8,817 bases of DNA, taken from NCBI GenBank assembly GCA_900766865.1, contig CAAFXA010000463.1, forward strand, positions 1 to 8,817, read 5' to 3'. Positions 1-5,528 of this stretch are shown here, piece after piece. Below the pieces are notes generated by a model. It was given only the letters and a program-made list of their open reading frames with translations, was not told where the DNA came from and did not search any database. Position 1 is the stretch's first letter. Each line of letters opens with the position of its first letter. A program made the position numbers and the translations under genes. This stretch comes from an uncultured Akkermansia sp. Lineage in GTDB: Bacteria > Verrucomicrobiota > Verrucomicrobiia > Verrucomicrobiales > Akkermansiaceae.

Positions 1-742
1 AGTGAGAAGTACCGGCCTGAATAGCCTTGCGATCCTGCACCATAGCCTCTACGGTATAGGTACGCACAGCACCGGGGAAACGCTCGTGGGCCGTCTTCTC
101 ACCGGGGATGGACGGCACAGCCAGCACATCGCGCTGGAAGTCCTCGTATACCTTGTGCATCACGGCAGTCTCCTCCTCAGCCTCGGCCTGGGTTTCGTGG
201 GCGGTGTGTCCCTCCTGCCACAGGAACTCGGCGGTACGCAGGAAAATGCGGGGGCGCATTTCCCAGCGCATCACATTGCACCACTGGTTCACCTTGAAGG
301 GGAGGTCGCGATAGCTCTCCAGCCAGCGGGAGAAAGCCGCGCCAATCACCGTCTCGGAGGTGGGGCGAATAACGTATTTATCCGTCAGCTCTCCGCTGGG
401 AATCATCTTGGTCTTACCTGTTTCGGGGTCCTTTACGGCCTCCAGGCGGTGGTGAGTTACCACGGCACACTCTGTGGCAAAACCCTCAGCGTGCTCGGCT
501 TCTTTCTCCAGATAGGAAACGGGGATGAGCATCGGGAAGTAGGCATTGGTGTGGCCAGTGCGCTTGAACTCGGCGTCCATCTGCTGCTGGATAAGCTCCC
601 AGATAGCGTAGCCCCAGGGCTTAATGACCATACAACCGCGCACCTCGGAGTTCTCTGCGAGGTCGGCGGCCTTAATTACCTGCTGATACCACTCGGGGAA
701 GTCCTCCGCGCGCGTGGGTGAAATTGCGTTCTGTTGTGCCAT
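1..742 (-). CDS. proS: Prolyl-tRNA synthetase, eukaryote/archaeal type, N-terminal part (cut by window edge)
   Basis: Charges tRNA-Pro with proline in the cytoplasm. The window holds the first 247 codons plus one base; the C-terminal half, including the anticodon-binding domain, lies outside. The start is ATG at 742, giving [20 protein letters not shown]. This opening, then KPWGYAIWE (41-49), NAYFPMLIP (66-74), [11 protein letters not shown] (86-96) and RPTSE (126-130), is the pattern of the shorter eukaryote/archaeal-type ProRS rather than the E. coli type, which carries an insertion domain. Class II motif 2 is visible as MRWEMRPR (158-165), with Arg159 and Glu161. GTSH at 244-247 is the conserved loop of this subgroup. 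There is no Shine-Dalgarno sequence; a promoter-like element sits right upstream. The M50 peptidase gene lies 58 bp upstream on the same strand. Identification is by recalled family motifs and is secure. Confidence 0.96.
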   Translation of the reverse strand, partial: MAQQNAISPTRAEDFPEWYQQVIKAADLAENSEVRGCMVIKPWGYAIWELIQQQMDAEFKRTGHTNAYFPMLIPVSYLEKEAEHAEGFATECAVVTHHRLEAVKDPETGKTKMIPSGELTDKYVIRPTSETVIGAAFSRWLESYRDLPFKVNQWCNVMRWEMRPRIFLRTAEFLWQEGHTAHETQAEAEEETAVMHKVYEDFQRDVLAVPSIPGEKTAHERFPGAVRTYTVEAMVQDRKAIQAGTSH

Positions 743-752
743 ATGGGTGGGT

Positions 753-780
753 ATTATGTACGTTATCGTGAAAAAGTCAA
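753..780 (-). promoter_or_regulatory. Possible sigma70-type promoter for proS
   Basis: Reading the minus strand, TTGACT (780-775) is followed after 16 bp by CATAAT (758-753), a fair match to -35 and -10 consensus. The -10 ends only 10 bp before the ATG at 742. A start 6-8 nt downstream would leave a leader of just a few bases. This would let proS be transcribed independently of the upstream peptidase gene. Seen by pattern only. Confidence 0.4.
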
Positions 781-800
781 TGCAAAAGATTGTAAAGGAT

Positions 801-1493
801 TTATTCCTGCTTCATGCCGCGATAGTTCAGCACGGCGAGGGAGCCCATGATGAACACCATCCACCAGGCCCCGAGAGCCAGGAAAAAGAAAGTCAGCACA
901 CAGGCAAAAGTCAGGCTGATGCGGTGCATACTGATGGGCGAACGCATCAGCCCATGCATAATCTGCCCACCATCCAGCGGATAAACCGGCAGCAGGTTCA
1001 GCAAGCTCCACCACACGCAAATACGCACCAGGTACACACCGAAAAGCAGAACCATGGGCGGACTCATCTCCAATAAATCTGCAGGTACCAGTCCCAGCAC
1101 AAAACCAGCCGTTATACCTAAGCCATCCCATGCATCCCCCACGGCCATAGCAACTGCCGGCCATACCAATATCAGCGGCAGAGCCATCGATGTCAGCGGC
1201 CCCGCAGCCGTCATCAGCACCCCCTGCATACGCGTCAGGCGGGCCGTCTCGTTGCAGCAATCGCCACCCAACCAGGCCAGGAACACCTCTGGCTGTCCAC
1301 CACCAAGCCAGCGCCCCACCAGAGCATGCCCCATCTCATGGGCAAACAGGCAGAAGAAAAGCGCCACTCCAAATAAGGCCACACCCGGCATCCCGGCTGC
1401 GAGCCCGGTAAACAGGCAGCTGAGCAGCACCAGCATCACCCACAGTGAGGGGTGTATGCTTACCTGAACGCGGAAAAGTGTGAAGTGCATCAT
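801..1493 (-). CDS. Site-2 protease-like M50 family membrane metallopeptidase
   Basis: An integral-membrane zinc protease of 230 residues, of the group that cuts substrates within or near the membrane. Zinc-site motifs are HEMGH (52-56, His52/Glu53/His56) and [12 protein letters not shown] (166-177), where Asp174 would be the third ligand. SIHPSLWVM near the N-terminus and AAGPLTS (96-102) are also typical of M50 proteins such as SpoIVFB. Hydrophobic segments lie at about 18-50, 92-118, 124-137, 146-165 and 193-223. No PDZ or CBS domain is visible, so this is a minimal form. I chose the ATG at 1493 over the longer reading from 1544: GGAG sits five bases ahead of it and the extra N-terminus is Cys/Arg-rich and unlike the family. 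A second ATG follows directly at 1490. The substrate cannot be read from the sequence. proS follows 58 bp downstream; a functional link is not evident. Confidence 0.88.
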   Translation of the reverse strand: MMHFTLFRVQVSIHPSLWVMLVLLSCLFTGLAAGMPGVALFGVALFFCLFAHEMGHALVGRWLGGGQPEVFLAWLGGDCCNETARLTRMQGVLMTAAGPLTSMALPLILVWPAVAMAVGDAWDGLGITAGFVLGLVPADLLEMSPPMVLLFGVYLVRICVWWSLLNLLPVYPLDGGQIMHGLMRSPISMHRISLTFACVLTFFFLALGAWWMVFIMGSLAVLNYRGMKQE

Positions 1494-1504
1494 CTGTACT
1501 CCAC

Positions 1505-1533
1505 ATTTTATGCGCCTTCCCGCATGCAGACAA
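1505..1533 (-). promoter_or_regulatory. Probable promoter of the M50 peptidase gene
   Basis: On the minus strand TTGTCT (1533-1528) is followed, after exactly 17 bp, by TAAAAT (1510-1505). The -10 ends 11 bp before the ATG at 1493, so the transcript could start almost at, or even inside, the GGAG ribosome-binding sequence (1502-1499). If the start is that late, the ribosome-binding sequence would not be on the mRNA, so the exact start needs mapping. Pattern-based call. Confidence 0.5.
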
Positions 1534-1546
1534 GCCGCCCGCATGC
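1519..1546 (-). repeat. Direct repeat GCATGCGGG x2 (possible operator) around the -35 of the M50 gene
   Basis: The 9-mer GCATGCGGG occurs twice on the minus strand (1546-1538 and 1527-1519), 19 bp start to start, about two helical turns. Each copy contains the palindrome GCATGC. The -35 hexamer lies between the copies and the second copy lies in the promoter spacer. That placement suits a repressor or activator site, but no regulator is known. Confidence 0.35.
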
Positions 1547-1566
1547 CATACAGGGCAACATGTCAG

Positions 1567-1581
1567 AAAAAAACGTTTTTT
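1567..1581. repeat. A7-CG-T6 palindrome in the divergent intergenic region
   Basis: Seven A, then CG, then six T; AAAAAACGTTTTTT (1568-1581) is a perfect 14-bp palindrome. It lies between the promoters of the M50 gene and dapA. Lacking a GC-rich stem, it is a poor terminator. It could bend DNA or bind a nucleoid protein. Confidence 0.4.
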
Positions 1582-1698
1582 CATGCGGATTTCCGGCGAC
1601 TTTTCCAGATTTACTGCCCAGTGAACATAATAGAGGCACCATATGCGCCGCCCCCAGTGCTCAGTTGCCTCCTGCGGCGAGCTAACATCGCTTAAAAG

Positions 1699-1728
1699 TT
1701 GACACAATGTCGCGCTGACAGGTACAAA
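1699..1728 (+). promoter_or_regulatory. Upstream promoter candidate for the dapA cluster
   Basis: A perfect -35 consensus TTGACA (1699-1704) is followed after 18 bp by TACAAA (1723-1728). Initiation near 1735 would give a leader of about 80 bases that carries the purine-rich sequence before the dapA start, so it could supply normal ribosome binding. It competes with the closer candidate at 1775-1802; both may be used. Confidence 0.4.
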
Positions 1729-1736
1729 AAAAAGGA

Positions 1737-1778
1737 ATGCCTGTTCACAAAACGAACTTTTGCAGCAAAAAGGCGTGA
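1737..1778 (+). CDS. Possible 13-codon leader peptide upstream of dapA (speculative)
   Basis: ATG at 1737 opens a frame for MPVHKTNFCSKKA, ending in TGA at 1776-1778. Three of 13 residues are lysine, two of them adjacent near the end, and the downstream cluster begins the lysine branch. A GGA touches the ATG, too close for a normal ribosome-binding site. I see no convincing terminator/antiterminator pair between it and dapA, so classic attenuation is not supported. It may be chance. Confidence 0.15.
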   Translation: MPVHKTNFCSKKA

Positions 1779-1802
1779 CTTTTGAGCGAAATGTGCTAGA
1801 AT
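1775..1802 (+). promoter_or_regulatory. Proximal promoter candidate for dapA (extended -10)
   Basis: TAGAAT (1797-1802) is preceded by TGC, an extended -10, and 16 bp upstream lies GTGACT (1775-1780), a four-of-six match to -35. The -10 overlaps the ATG at 1801, which argues against that ATG as the translation start and favours 1816. The same TAGAAT hexamer appears in the epimerase promoter. Confidence 0.45.
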
Positions 1803-1815
1803 GAAGGGCGAGATT

Positions 1816-2697
1816 ATGAAGTACCACGGACTTTACACAGCTATTGTCACCCCTTTCAAAGATAATAAGATTGACGCCGAGGCTCTGAAAGCCCTGGTGG
1901 AAGCCCAGATTGCCGGCGGTGTAGACGGCATTGTCCCCGTAGGCACCACAGGCGAGAGCCCCACGCTGGGGCACGAGGAGCACATGGAGGTTATCCGCCT
2001 GGCCATCGAATTTGCAGCCGGCCGCTGCCAGGTCATTGCCGGCACCGGCTCCAACAGCACCGTGGAGGCTATCGAGATGACAAAGGAGGCCGAGGCTATG
2101 GGCGCTGATGGCACCCTGCAGGTGTGCCCCTACTACAACAAGCCCAGCCAGGAGGGCGTCTATCGCCACTTCAAGGCCATTGCTGATGCTACCTCCCTGC
2201 CCATCATCCTGTACAGCATCCCCGGCCGCAGCGGTATCGAAATCGCAGTGGATACCGTGGCACGTCTCGCCAAGGATTGCCCGAACATCGTCGCCATCAA
2301 GGAGGCCGGCGGCAGCGTGGAGCGCGTGAACCAGCTTGTACAGGCCCTGCCGGAGGACTTCGCCATCCTGAGCGGCGATGACGGCCTGACAGTACCCTTC
2401 ATTTCCTGCGGTGCCGTAGGTCTGGTATCCGTCACCTCCAACGTAGCACCTGCCGAAATGAAAGCGCTGGTGGACACCGCCCTTTCCGGTGATGGCAAGA
2501 AGGCGCTTGAGCTGCAGAAGAAATATTACCCGCTGATGAAGGGGCTGATGAGCTTGGATGGCAACCCCGTGCCGATTAAAGCCGCCATGGCACTGCGCGG
2601 CGACATGAGCTGGGAAATCCGCATGCCCCTGGCCCCGCTGGCAGAGAGCAAGCACGGCCAGCTGGCAGACCTTCTCAAGAGCTACAACCTTCTGTAA
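1816..2697 (+). CDS. dapA: 4-hydroxy-tetrahydrodipicolinate synthase
   Basis: Condenses pyruvate with aspartate semialdehyde, the first committed step to diaminopimelate and lysine. The 293-residue product matches the usual length (E. coli 292) and is a single TIM barrel. Visible active-site residues are Thr44-Thr45 in VGTTGES, Tyr107 in CPYYNKP, Tyr133 and Arg138 in YSIPGRSG, and the Schiff-base Lys162 in AIKEAGG; one residue is inserted before this Lys relative to E. coli. Ser48, His53, His56, Asn80, Glu84 and Tyr106, the lysine-binding site of the E. coli enzyme, are all present, so lysine inhibition is likely; Pro49 replaces Ala. I prefer ATG 1816 over ATG 1801: AAGGG (1804-1808) is well spaced for it, MKYHGLYTAIVTPF aligns with the family start, and a -10 overlaps the upstream ATG. 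dapB follows after 5 bp. Confidence 0.97.
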   Translation: MKYHGLYTAIVTPFKDNKIDAEALKALVEAQIAGGVDGIVPVGTTGESPTLGHEEHMEVIRLAIEFAAGRCQVIAGTGSNSTVEAIEMTKEAEAMGADGTLQVCPYYNKPSQEGVYRHFKAIADATSLPIILYSIPGRSGIEIAVDTVARLAKDCPNIVAIKEAGGSVERVNQLVQALPEDFAILSGDDGLTVPFISCGAVGLVSVTSNVAPAEMKALVDTALSGDGKKALELQKKYYPLMKGLMSLDGNPVPIKAAMALRGDMSWEIRMPLAPLAESKHGQLADLLKSYNLL

Positions 2698-2702
2698 ACA
2701 AT

Positions 2703-3437
2703 ATGATGAAGATTCTTGTCACCGGCATTTCCGGCCGCATGGGCCAGACTATTAAGCAGGCCGTGGAATTGAATCCGGAAGCTGAGATGGCCTCCACACA
2801 CGATGTGGGTCAGGACATTGCCGCAGCCATGCAGCCCGCCGATATCGCCATCGACTTCTCCTTCCATGGCTTCACACCGGAGCTTCTTGCTACGGCTGTA
2901 GCCCAGGGCAAGCCCCTCGTTATCGGCACCACCGGCCACACAGCCGAGGAAAAAGCCGCCATTACCGAGGCTTCCAAGCAGATTCCCATCGTTTTCGCCT
3001 CCAATTACTCCGTTGGCGTTAACACCCTCTTCTGGCTCACCCGCAAAGCCACAGCCATCCTGAAGGGCTACGATATCGAGATTATCGAGATGCACCACCA
3101 CCACAAGCTGGACGCCCCCAGCGGCACCGCTCGTACTCTGGCTGAGGTGGTGTGCGAGGAAACAGGCCTGGACTACGAAAAAGACGTGATGCATGGCCGC
3201 AATGGGCTGGTTGGAGCCCGCCCGCAGGCCCAGATTGGCATGCACTCCATGCGCGGTGGTGACGTGGTGGGCGACCACACCGTCATGTACGCCACGGATG
3301 GCGAGCGCGTGGAGCTCACGCACAAGGCATCCAGCCGCATGACCTTTGCAAGCGGTGCCGTGCGCGCTGCTCTCTGGCTGGCCGACAAACCCGCGGGCTT
3401 GTACACCATGCAGGACGTGCTGGGATTCAACGATTGA
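2703..3437 (+). CDS. dapB: 4-hydroxy-tetrahydrodipicolinate reductase
   Basis: Reduces the DapA product with NAD(P)H, the second step to diaminopimelate. The 244-residue chain starts with the dinucleotide-binding motif GISGRMG (8-14). Next come GTTGHT (75-80) and NYSVGVN (101-107), and then the family signature EMHHHHKLDAPSGTA (129-143), where His131 and Lys135 match catalytic His159 and Lys163 of E. coli. It is shorter than E. coli DapB (273), mainly before the signature, as in many non-enterobacterial forms. After strand beta-2 it carries acidic Asp34 in STHDVGQ, where E. coli has Arg39 nearby for the NADPH phosphate; this hints at NADH use but is only inference. ATG occurs at 2703 and 2706 and neither has a Shine-Dalgarno; I kept the first. 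It sits 5 bp after dapA and 1 bp before folK. Confidence 0.96.
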   Translation: MMKILVTGISGRMGQTIKQAVELNPEAEMASTHDVGQDIAAAMQPADIAIDFSFHGFTPELLATAVAQGKPLVIGTTGHTAEEKAAITEASKQIPIVFASNYSVGVNTLFWLTRKATAILKGYDIEIIEMHHHHKLDAPSGTARTLAEVVCEETGLDYEKDVMHGRNGLVGARPQAQIGMHSMRGGDVVGDHTVMYATDGERVELTHKASSRMTFASGAVRAALWLADKPAGLYTMQDVLGFND

Positions 3438-3438
3438 G

Positions 3439-3939
3439 ATGAATTCCACCCACAGAGTTATTCTTTCCCTGGGCTCGAATACAGGTGACCGACTGGCCAC
3501 TCTGGAGCGCGTCTGTGATTTTCTGGCAGATGCCTTCGGAGGTCTGCGGCTCTCCCAGTTGTACGAAACGGAGCCTGTAGGTTGCCCGGAGGGGGCTCCC
3601 ATGTTCCTGAATGCCTGTGTAGAGGTAAACACAGAGCAAGCCCCCTTGGAGGTGCTGCGCATCTGTCAGGGCATCGAAAACGAGCTGGGGCGCGTACGCA
3701 CCGGAGAGTACGGAGCCCCACGCACCTGCGATGTGGACATCATCTGCCATGGCGAGACCATCCTCTGCACCCCGGAGCTCACCCTGCCGCACCCACGGGC
3801 CCATGAGCGCGAGTTTGTGCTGCGCCCCCTGTGCGACATCGACCCGCAACTGCGCCTGCCCGGGCAACTGCAAACTGTGAGCGACCTGCTGGCCACCCTT
3901 CCGGCCGACCGTCCCCTTGTAACACCATTTGATTTGTAA
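3439..3939 (+). CDS. folK: 2-amino-4-hydroxy-6-hydroxymethyldihydropteridine diphosphokinase (HPPK)
   Basis: Transfers pyrophosphate from ATP to the pterin alcohol in folate synthesis. The 166-residue product has the usual single-domain HPPK length. Motifs in order are LSLGSNTGDR (9-18), YETEPVGCPEGAPMFLNA (42-59), GRVRTGEYGAPRTCDVDI (84-101) and LPHPRAHEREFVLRPL (116-131). Asp98 and Asp100 match the two magnesium-binding aspartates of E. coli (95 and 97), although the usual TLDLDI has become TCDVDI. A longer in-frame reading from 3346 would run inside dapB; I chose ATG 3439, one base after the dapB stop, because the protein aligns from MNSTHRVILSLGSN. No good ribosome-binding site is seen, so translation may be coupled to dapB. 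panB follows after 10 bp, an arrangement also found in the E. coli folK-panB neighbourhood. Confidence 0.95.
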   Translation: MNSTHRVILSLGSNTGDRLATLERVCDFLADAFGGLRLSQLYETEPVGCPEGAPMFLNACVEVNTEQAPLEVLRICQGIENELGRVRTGEYGAPRTCDVDIICHGETILCTPELTLPHPRAHEREFVLRPLCDIDPQLRLPGQLQTVSDLLATLPADRPLVTPFDL

Positions 3940-3949
3940 CCGAATCCCC

Positions 3950-4714
3950 ATGAACAGCAAGATTGCAGCTATCGTTGCCCGCAAGGGTAAAGAACCTGTT
4001 TCCGAACTGACAGCCTACGATTACCCGACAGCACGCCTGGTGGACGAGGCCGGAGTGGATATTATTCTGGTGGGCGATTCCTTGGGCATGGTAATGCTGG
4101 GCTATCCGGATACCACCCATGTGACGCTTGCCCACATGCTCCACCATGTGGAAGCCGTCGCACGCGCAGCAACGAATGCCGTTGTGGTGGCAGACATGCC
4201 CATCAATACCTACAACACCCCCGAACAGGCACTGGAAACAGCACGCGCCCTCATGGCCGTTGGAGCCGATGCAGTCAAGCTGGAGGGAGGCGCTGCTATG
4301 GAAGAGCAGATTCGAGCCATTACCTCCGCCGGTATCCCCGTGCAGGGACATATCGGTCTTCTGCCCCAGAAAGTCAAGGAAGAAGGCGGCTACCGCATGC
4401 ATGGCAAGACCGAGGAAGAAGCCGCTGCCATCATGCGCGATATGGAGGCAGTGGTTCGCGCAGGAGCCTTCTCCGTTGTCATCGAATGCACCAGGCACAG
4501 CGTGGCCAAGGCTATCACCGCAGCCTGCCCCATCATCACCATTGGCATTGGAGCCGGACGTGGCACCTGCGATGGAGAGGTTGCCGTTTTCCACGACCTC
4601 GTGGGCGGCTATCCCTGGTTCACGCCCTCCTTTGCCCGCCCCAAAGCCAGCATTGCCACAGAGATTTCCCGCGCTGTAAAAGAGTATATAGGCGAGGTTA
4701 AGAACACCATCTGA
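3950..4714 (+). CDS. panB: 3-methyl-2-oxobutanoate hydroxymethyltransferase
   Basis: Adds a hydroxymethyl group from methylene-tetrahydrofolate to ketoisovalerate, making ketopantoate for pantothenate and CoA. The 254-residue TIM-barrel protein is close to E. coli PanB (264). Metal and substrate residues are visible: Asp43 in VGDSLGM, Asp82 in VADMP, Lys110 and Glu112 in VKLEGG, and Glu179 in VIEC, matching E. coli Asp45, Asp84, Lys112, Glu114 and the proposed base Glu181. GHIGLLPQKV (133-142) and the IGIGAG segment are also conserved. In the latter the usual proline after GIGAG is Arg and the next bases encode GTCDGEV. I chose ATG 3950 (MNSKIAAIVARK) instead of 3929, which overlaps folK. There is no Shine-Dalgarno. 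It needs a folate cofactor, in keeping with folK next door. panC is not in this window. Confidence 0.96.
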   Translation: MNSKIAAIVARKGKEPVSELTAYDYPTARLVDEAGVDIILVGDSLGMVMLGYPDTTHVTLAHMLHHVEAVARAATNAVVVADMPINTYNTPEQALETARALMAVGADAVKLEGGAAMEEQIRAITSAGIPVQGHIGLLPQKVKEEGGYRMHGKTEEEAAAIMRDMEAVVRAGAFSVVIECTRHSVAKAITAACPIITIGIGAGRGTCDGEVAVFHDLVGGYPWFTPSFARPKASIATEISRAVKEYIGEVKNTI

Positions 4715-4792
4715 GCCCCGACAGGCGGCGCTTGTCTGCACAGCCTGCCCGCTCGCAAATTTCCCCATCCGGACGCATAACATGTCATAAAT

Positions 4793-4804
4793 CAAACGCG
4801 TTTG
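4793..4804. repeat. 12-bp perfect palindrome CAAACGCGTTTG upstream of the lipoprotein gene
   Basis: Reads the same on both strands and lies 23 bp before the TTGACT of a possible promoter. The 143-bp gap between panB and the lipoprotein gene has no clear terminator: CAGGC/GCCTG near 4720-4745 can pair but has no T tract. The palindrome could be a dimer-binding operator. Nothing identifies the regulator. Confidence 0.35.
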
Positions 4805-4827
4805 CCTTGGGTGGCGATGCTTTCCTC

Positions 4828-4857
4828 TTGACTCTCCCCCTCGGAATAGTGTAGTCT
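4828..4857 (+). promoter_or_regulatory. Possible promoter for the lipoprotein gene
   Basis: TTGACT (4828-4833) is a good -35. The best -10 is TAGTCT (4852-4857) at 18 bp, a weak match that keeps T1, A2 and T6. Initiation seven bases on would fall on the A of the ATG at 4864, giving a leaderless mRNA. The -10 half is the weak point. Confidence 0.3.
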
Positions 4858-4863
4858 ATGGAC

Positions 4864-5508
4864 ATGCGAATCTTAACCGTTATGGCAGCTGCGGCCGTGC
4901 TGGTTATGAGCACATCCTGCCAACACCAGCAACAGCAGAGCCAGCCATCCGAAAATAAAGAAGAAAAAGAAGAAATCAAGGTTCTGCCCCCCATGCATCT
5001 GGGTGCTGTGCATCAGGTGTACCCCGAGCAGAAGTTTGCTCTGCTGCGCATTATCGGCCCCATGCCTCGCGGGGGCACAGTGCTGATTACCCACCCGGCG
5101 GATGGTTCCAATGTCCGTATCGGTAATCTGGTCGTCTCCTCCGACTTTAATGCGCGTGGCAACATTATCACCGCAGATATTCGTTCGGGCGAAGTTGTCC
5201 AGGGAGATCGCGTGTTCCAGTACCGCAACATCAGCCATACCGAAGAGAACCCGGAAAGCGAAGCAGCCACTCAGAATGCCTATCGCCCCATTTTTGATTC
5301 CATATCGCCCGAAGAAGTGGAAGCAGCCCGACTCCAGGAGGGAGAACCGGAGCACATCAGCCAAACGACTGAAGAAGACGACACCATCCCGGAAACACCT
5401 GCGCAGGCACCGGAGCTTCCCGGCACTACGGCCCCTGCCACCACCCCCGCCGTGGATGTTCCTTCCTATCTCGATGAGATACCGGACGATATTCATGACT
5501 GGAACTGA
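4864..5508 (+). CDS. Probable lipoprotein of unknown function with acidic, proline-rich tail
   Basis: I do not recognise this protein. From ATG 4864 it has 214 residues, or 216 from ATG 4858 two codons earlier; the shorter form fits the possible promoter. The N-terminus MRILTVMAAAAVLVMSTSC is a short hydrophobic signal ending in Cys19; STSC lacks the usual Leu at -3, so lipidation is likely but not certain. A charged, Gln/Glu/Lys-rich linker follows (about 20-40). Then comes a compact, probably beta-rich region of about 75 residues (around 45-120) with HQVYPEQKFALLRI, RGGTVLI, VRIGNLVVS and GEVVQGDRVFQYR, which reads like a small barrel domain. The last ~90 residues are acidic and Pro/Thr-rich and look disordered. 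It would sit in the cell envelope. The next gene starts 20 bp later and is probably co-transcribed. Confidence 0.75.
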   Translation: MRILTVMAAAAVLVMSTSCQHQQQQSQPSENKEEKEEIKVLPPMHLGAVHQVYPEQKFALLRIIGPMPRGGTVLITHPADGSNVRIGNLVVSSDFNARGNIITADIRSGEVVQGDRVFQYRNISHTEENPESEAATQNAYRPIFDSISPEEVEAARLQEGEPEHISQTTEEDDTIPETPAQAPELPGTTAPATTPAVDVPSYLDEIPDDIHDWN

Positions 5509-5528
5509 TAACTGCGATTTTAAATAAC

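Larger units (their letters stand above)
1494..1815. other. Divergent intergenic region between M50 peptidase gene and dapA
   Basis: About 320 bp with no convincing gene. It holds the minus-strand promoter of the peptidase gene with its repeated 9-mer, the A/T palindrome, two plus-strand promoter candidates for dapA and a 13-codon reading frame. An inverted repeat CGCCGC (1646-1651) / GCGGCG (1674-1679) with a 22-base loop has no T tract after it. I searched by eye for a lysine riboswitch and found only a weak resemblance near 1632-1640, without the rest of the conserved core. Confidence 0.7.

Noticed and set aside
2..721. Plus-strand open frame of 239 codons across the left end
   Set aside because: It is antisense to proS, whose motifs on the minus strand are unmistakable.
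1452..1695. Short plus-strand frames (71-77 codons) in the M50-dapA gap
   Set aside because: No ribosome-binding site, odd Cys/Arg/Pro-rich composition, and they overlap the peptidase start and its promoter elements.
1610..1720. Lysine riboswitch before dapA
   Set aside because: AGAGGCACC (1632-1640) is vaguely like the 5' core, but the rest of the conserved core and enough length are missing.
1801..1815. ATG 1801 as the dapA start
   Set aside because: It overlaps an extended -10 and has no ribosome-binding site; ATG 1816 has AAGGG ahead of it and matches the family N-terminus.
1336..2655. Long minus-strand open frame (439 codons) opposite dapA, and similar long antisense frames opposite dapB, panB, the FAH gene, the epimerase and pyrD
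   Set aside because: They mirror well-supported genes, have no recognisable domains, and are expected from the codon bias of GC-rich genes.
4715..4760. Terminator after panB from CAGGC/GCCTG
   Set aside because: Short stem, long loop and no T tract.
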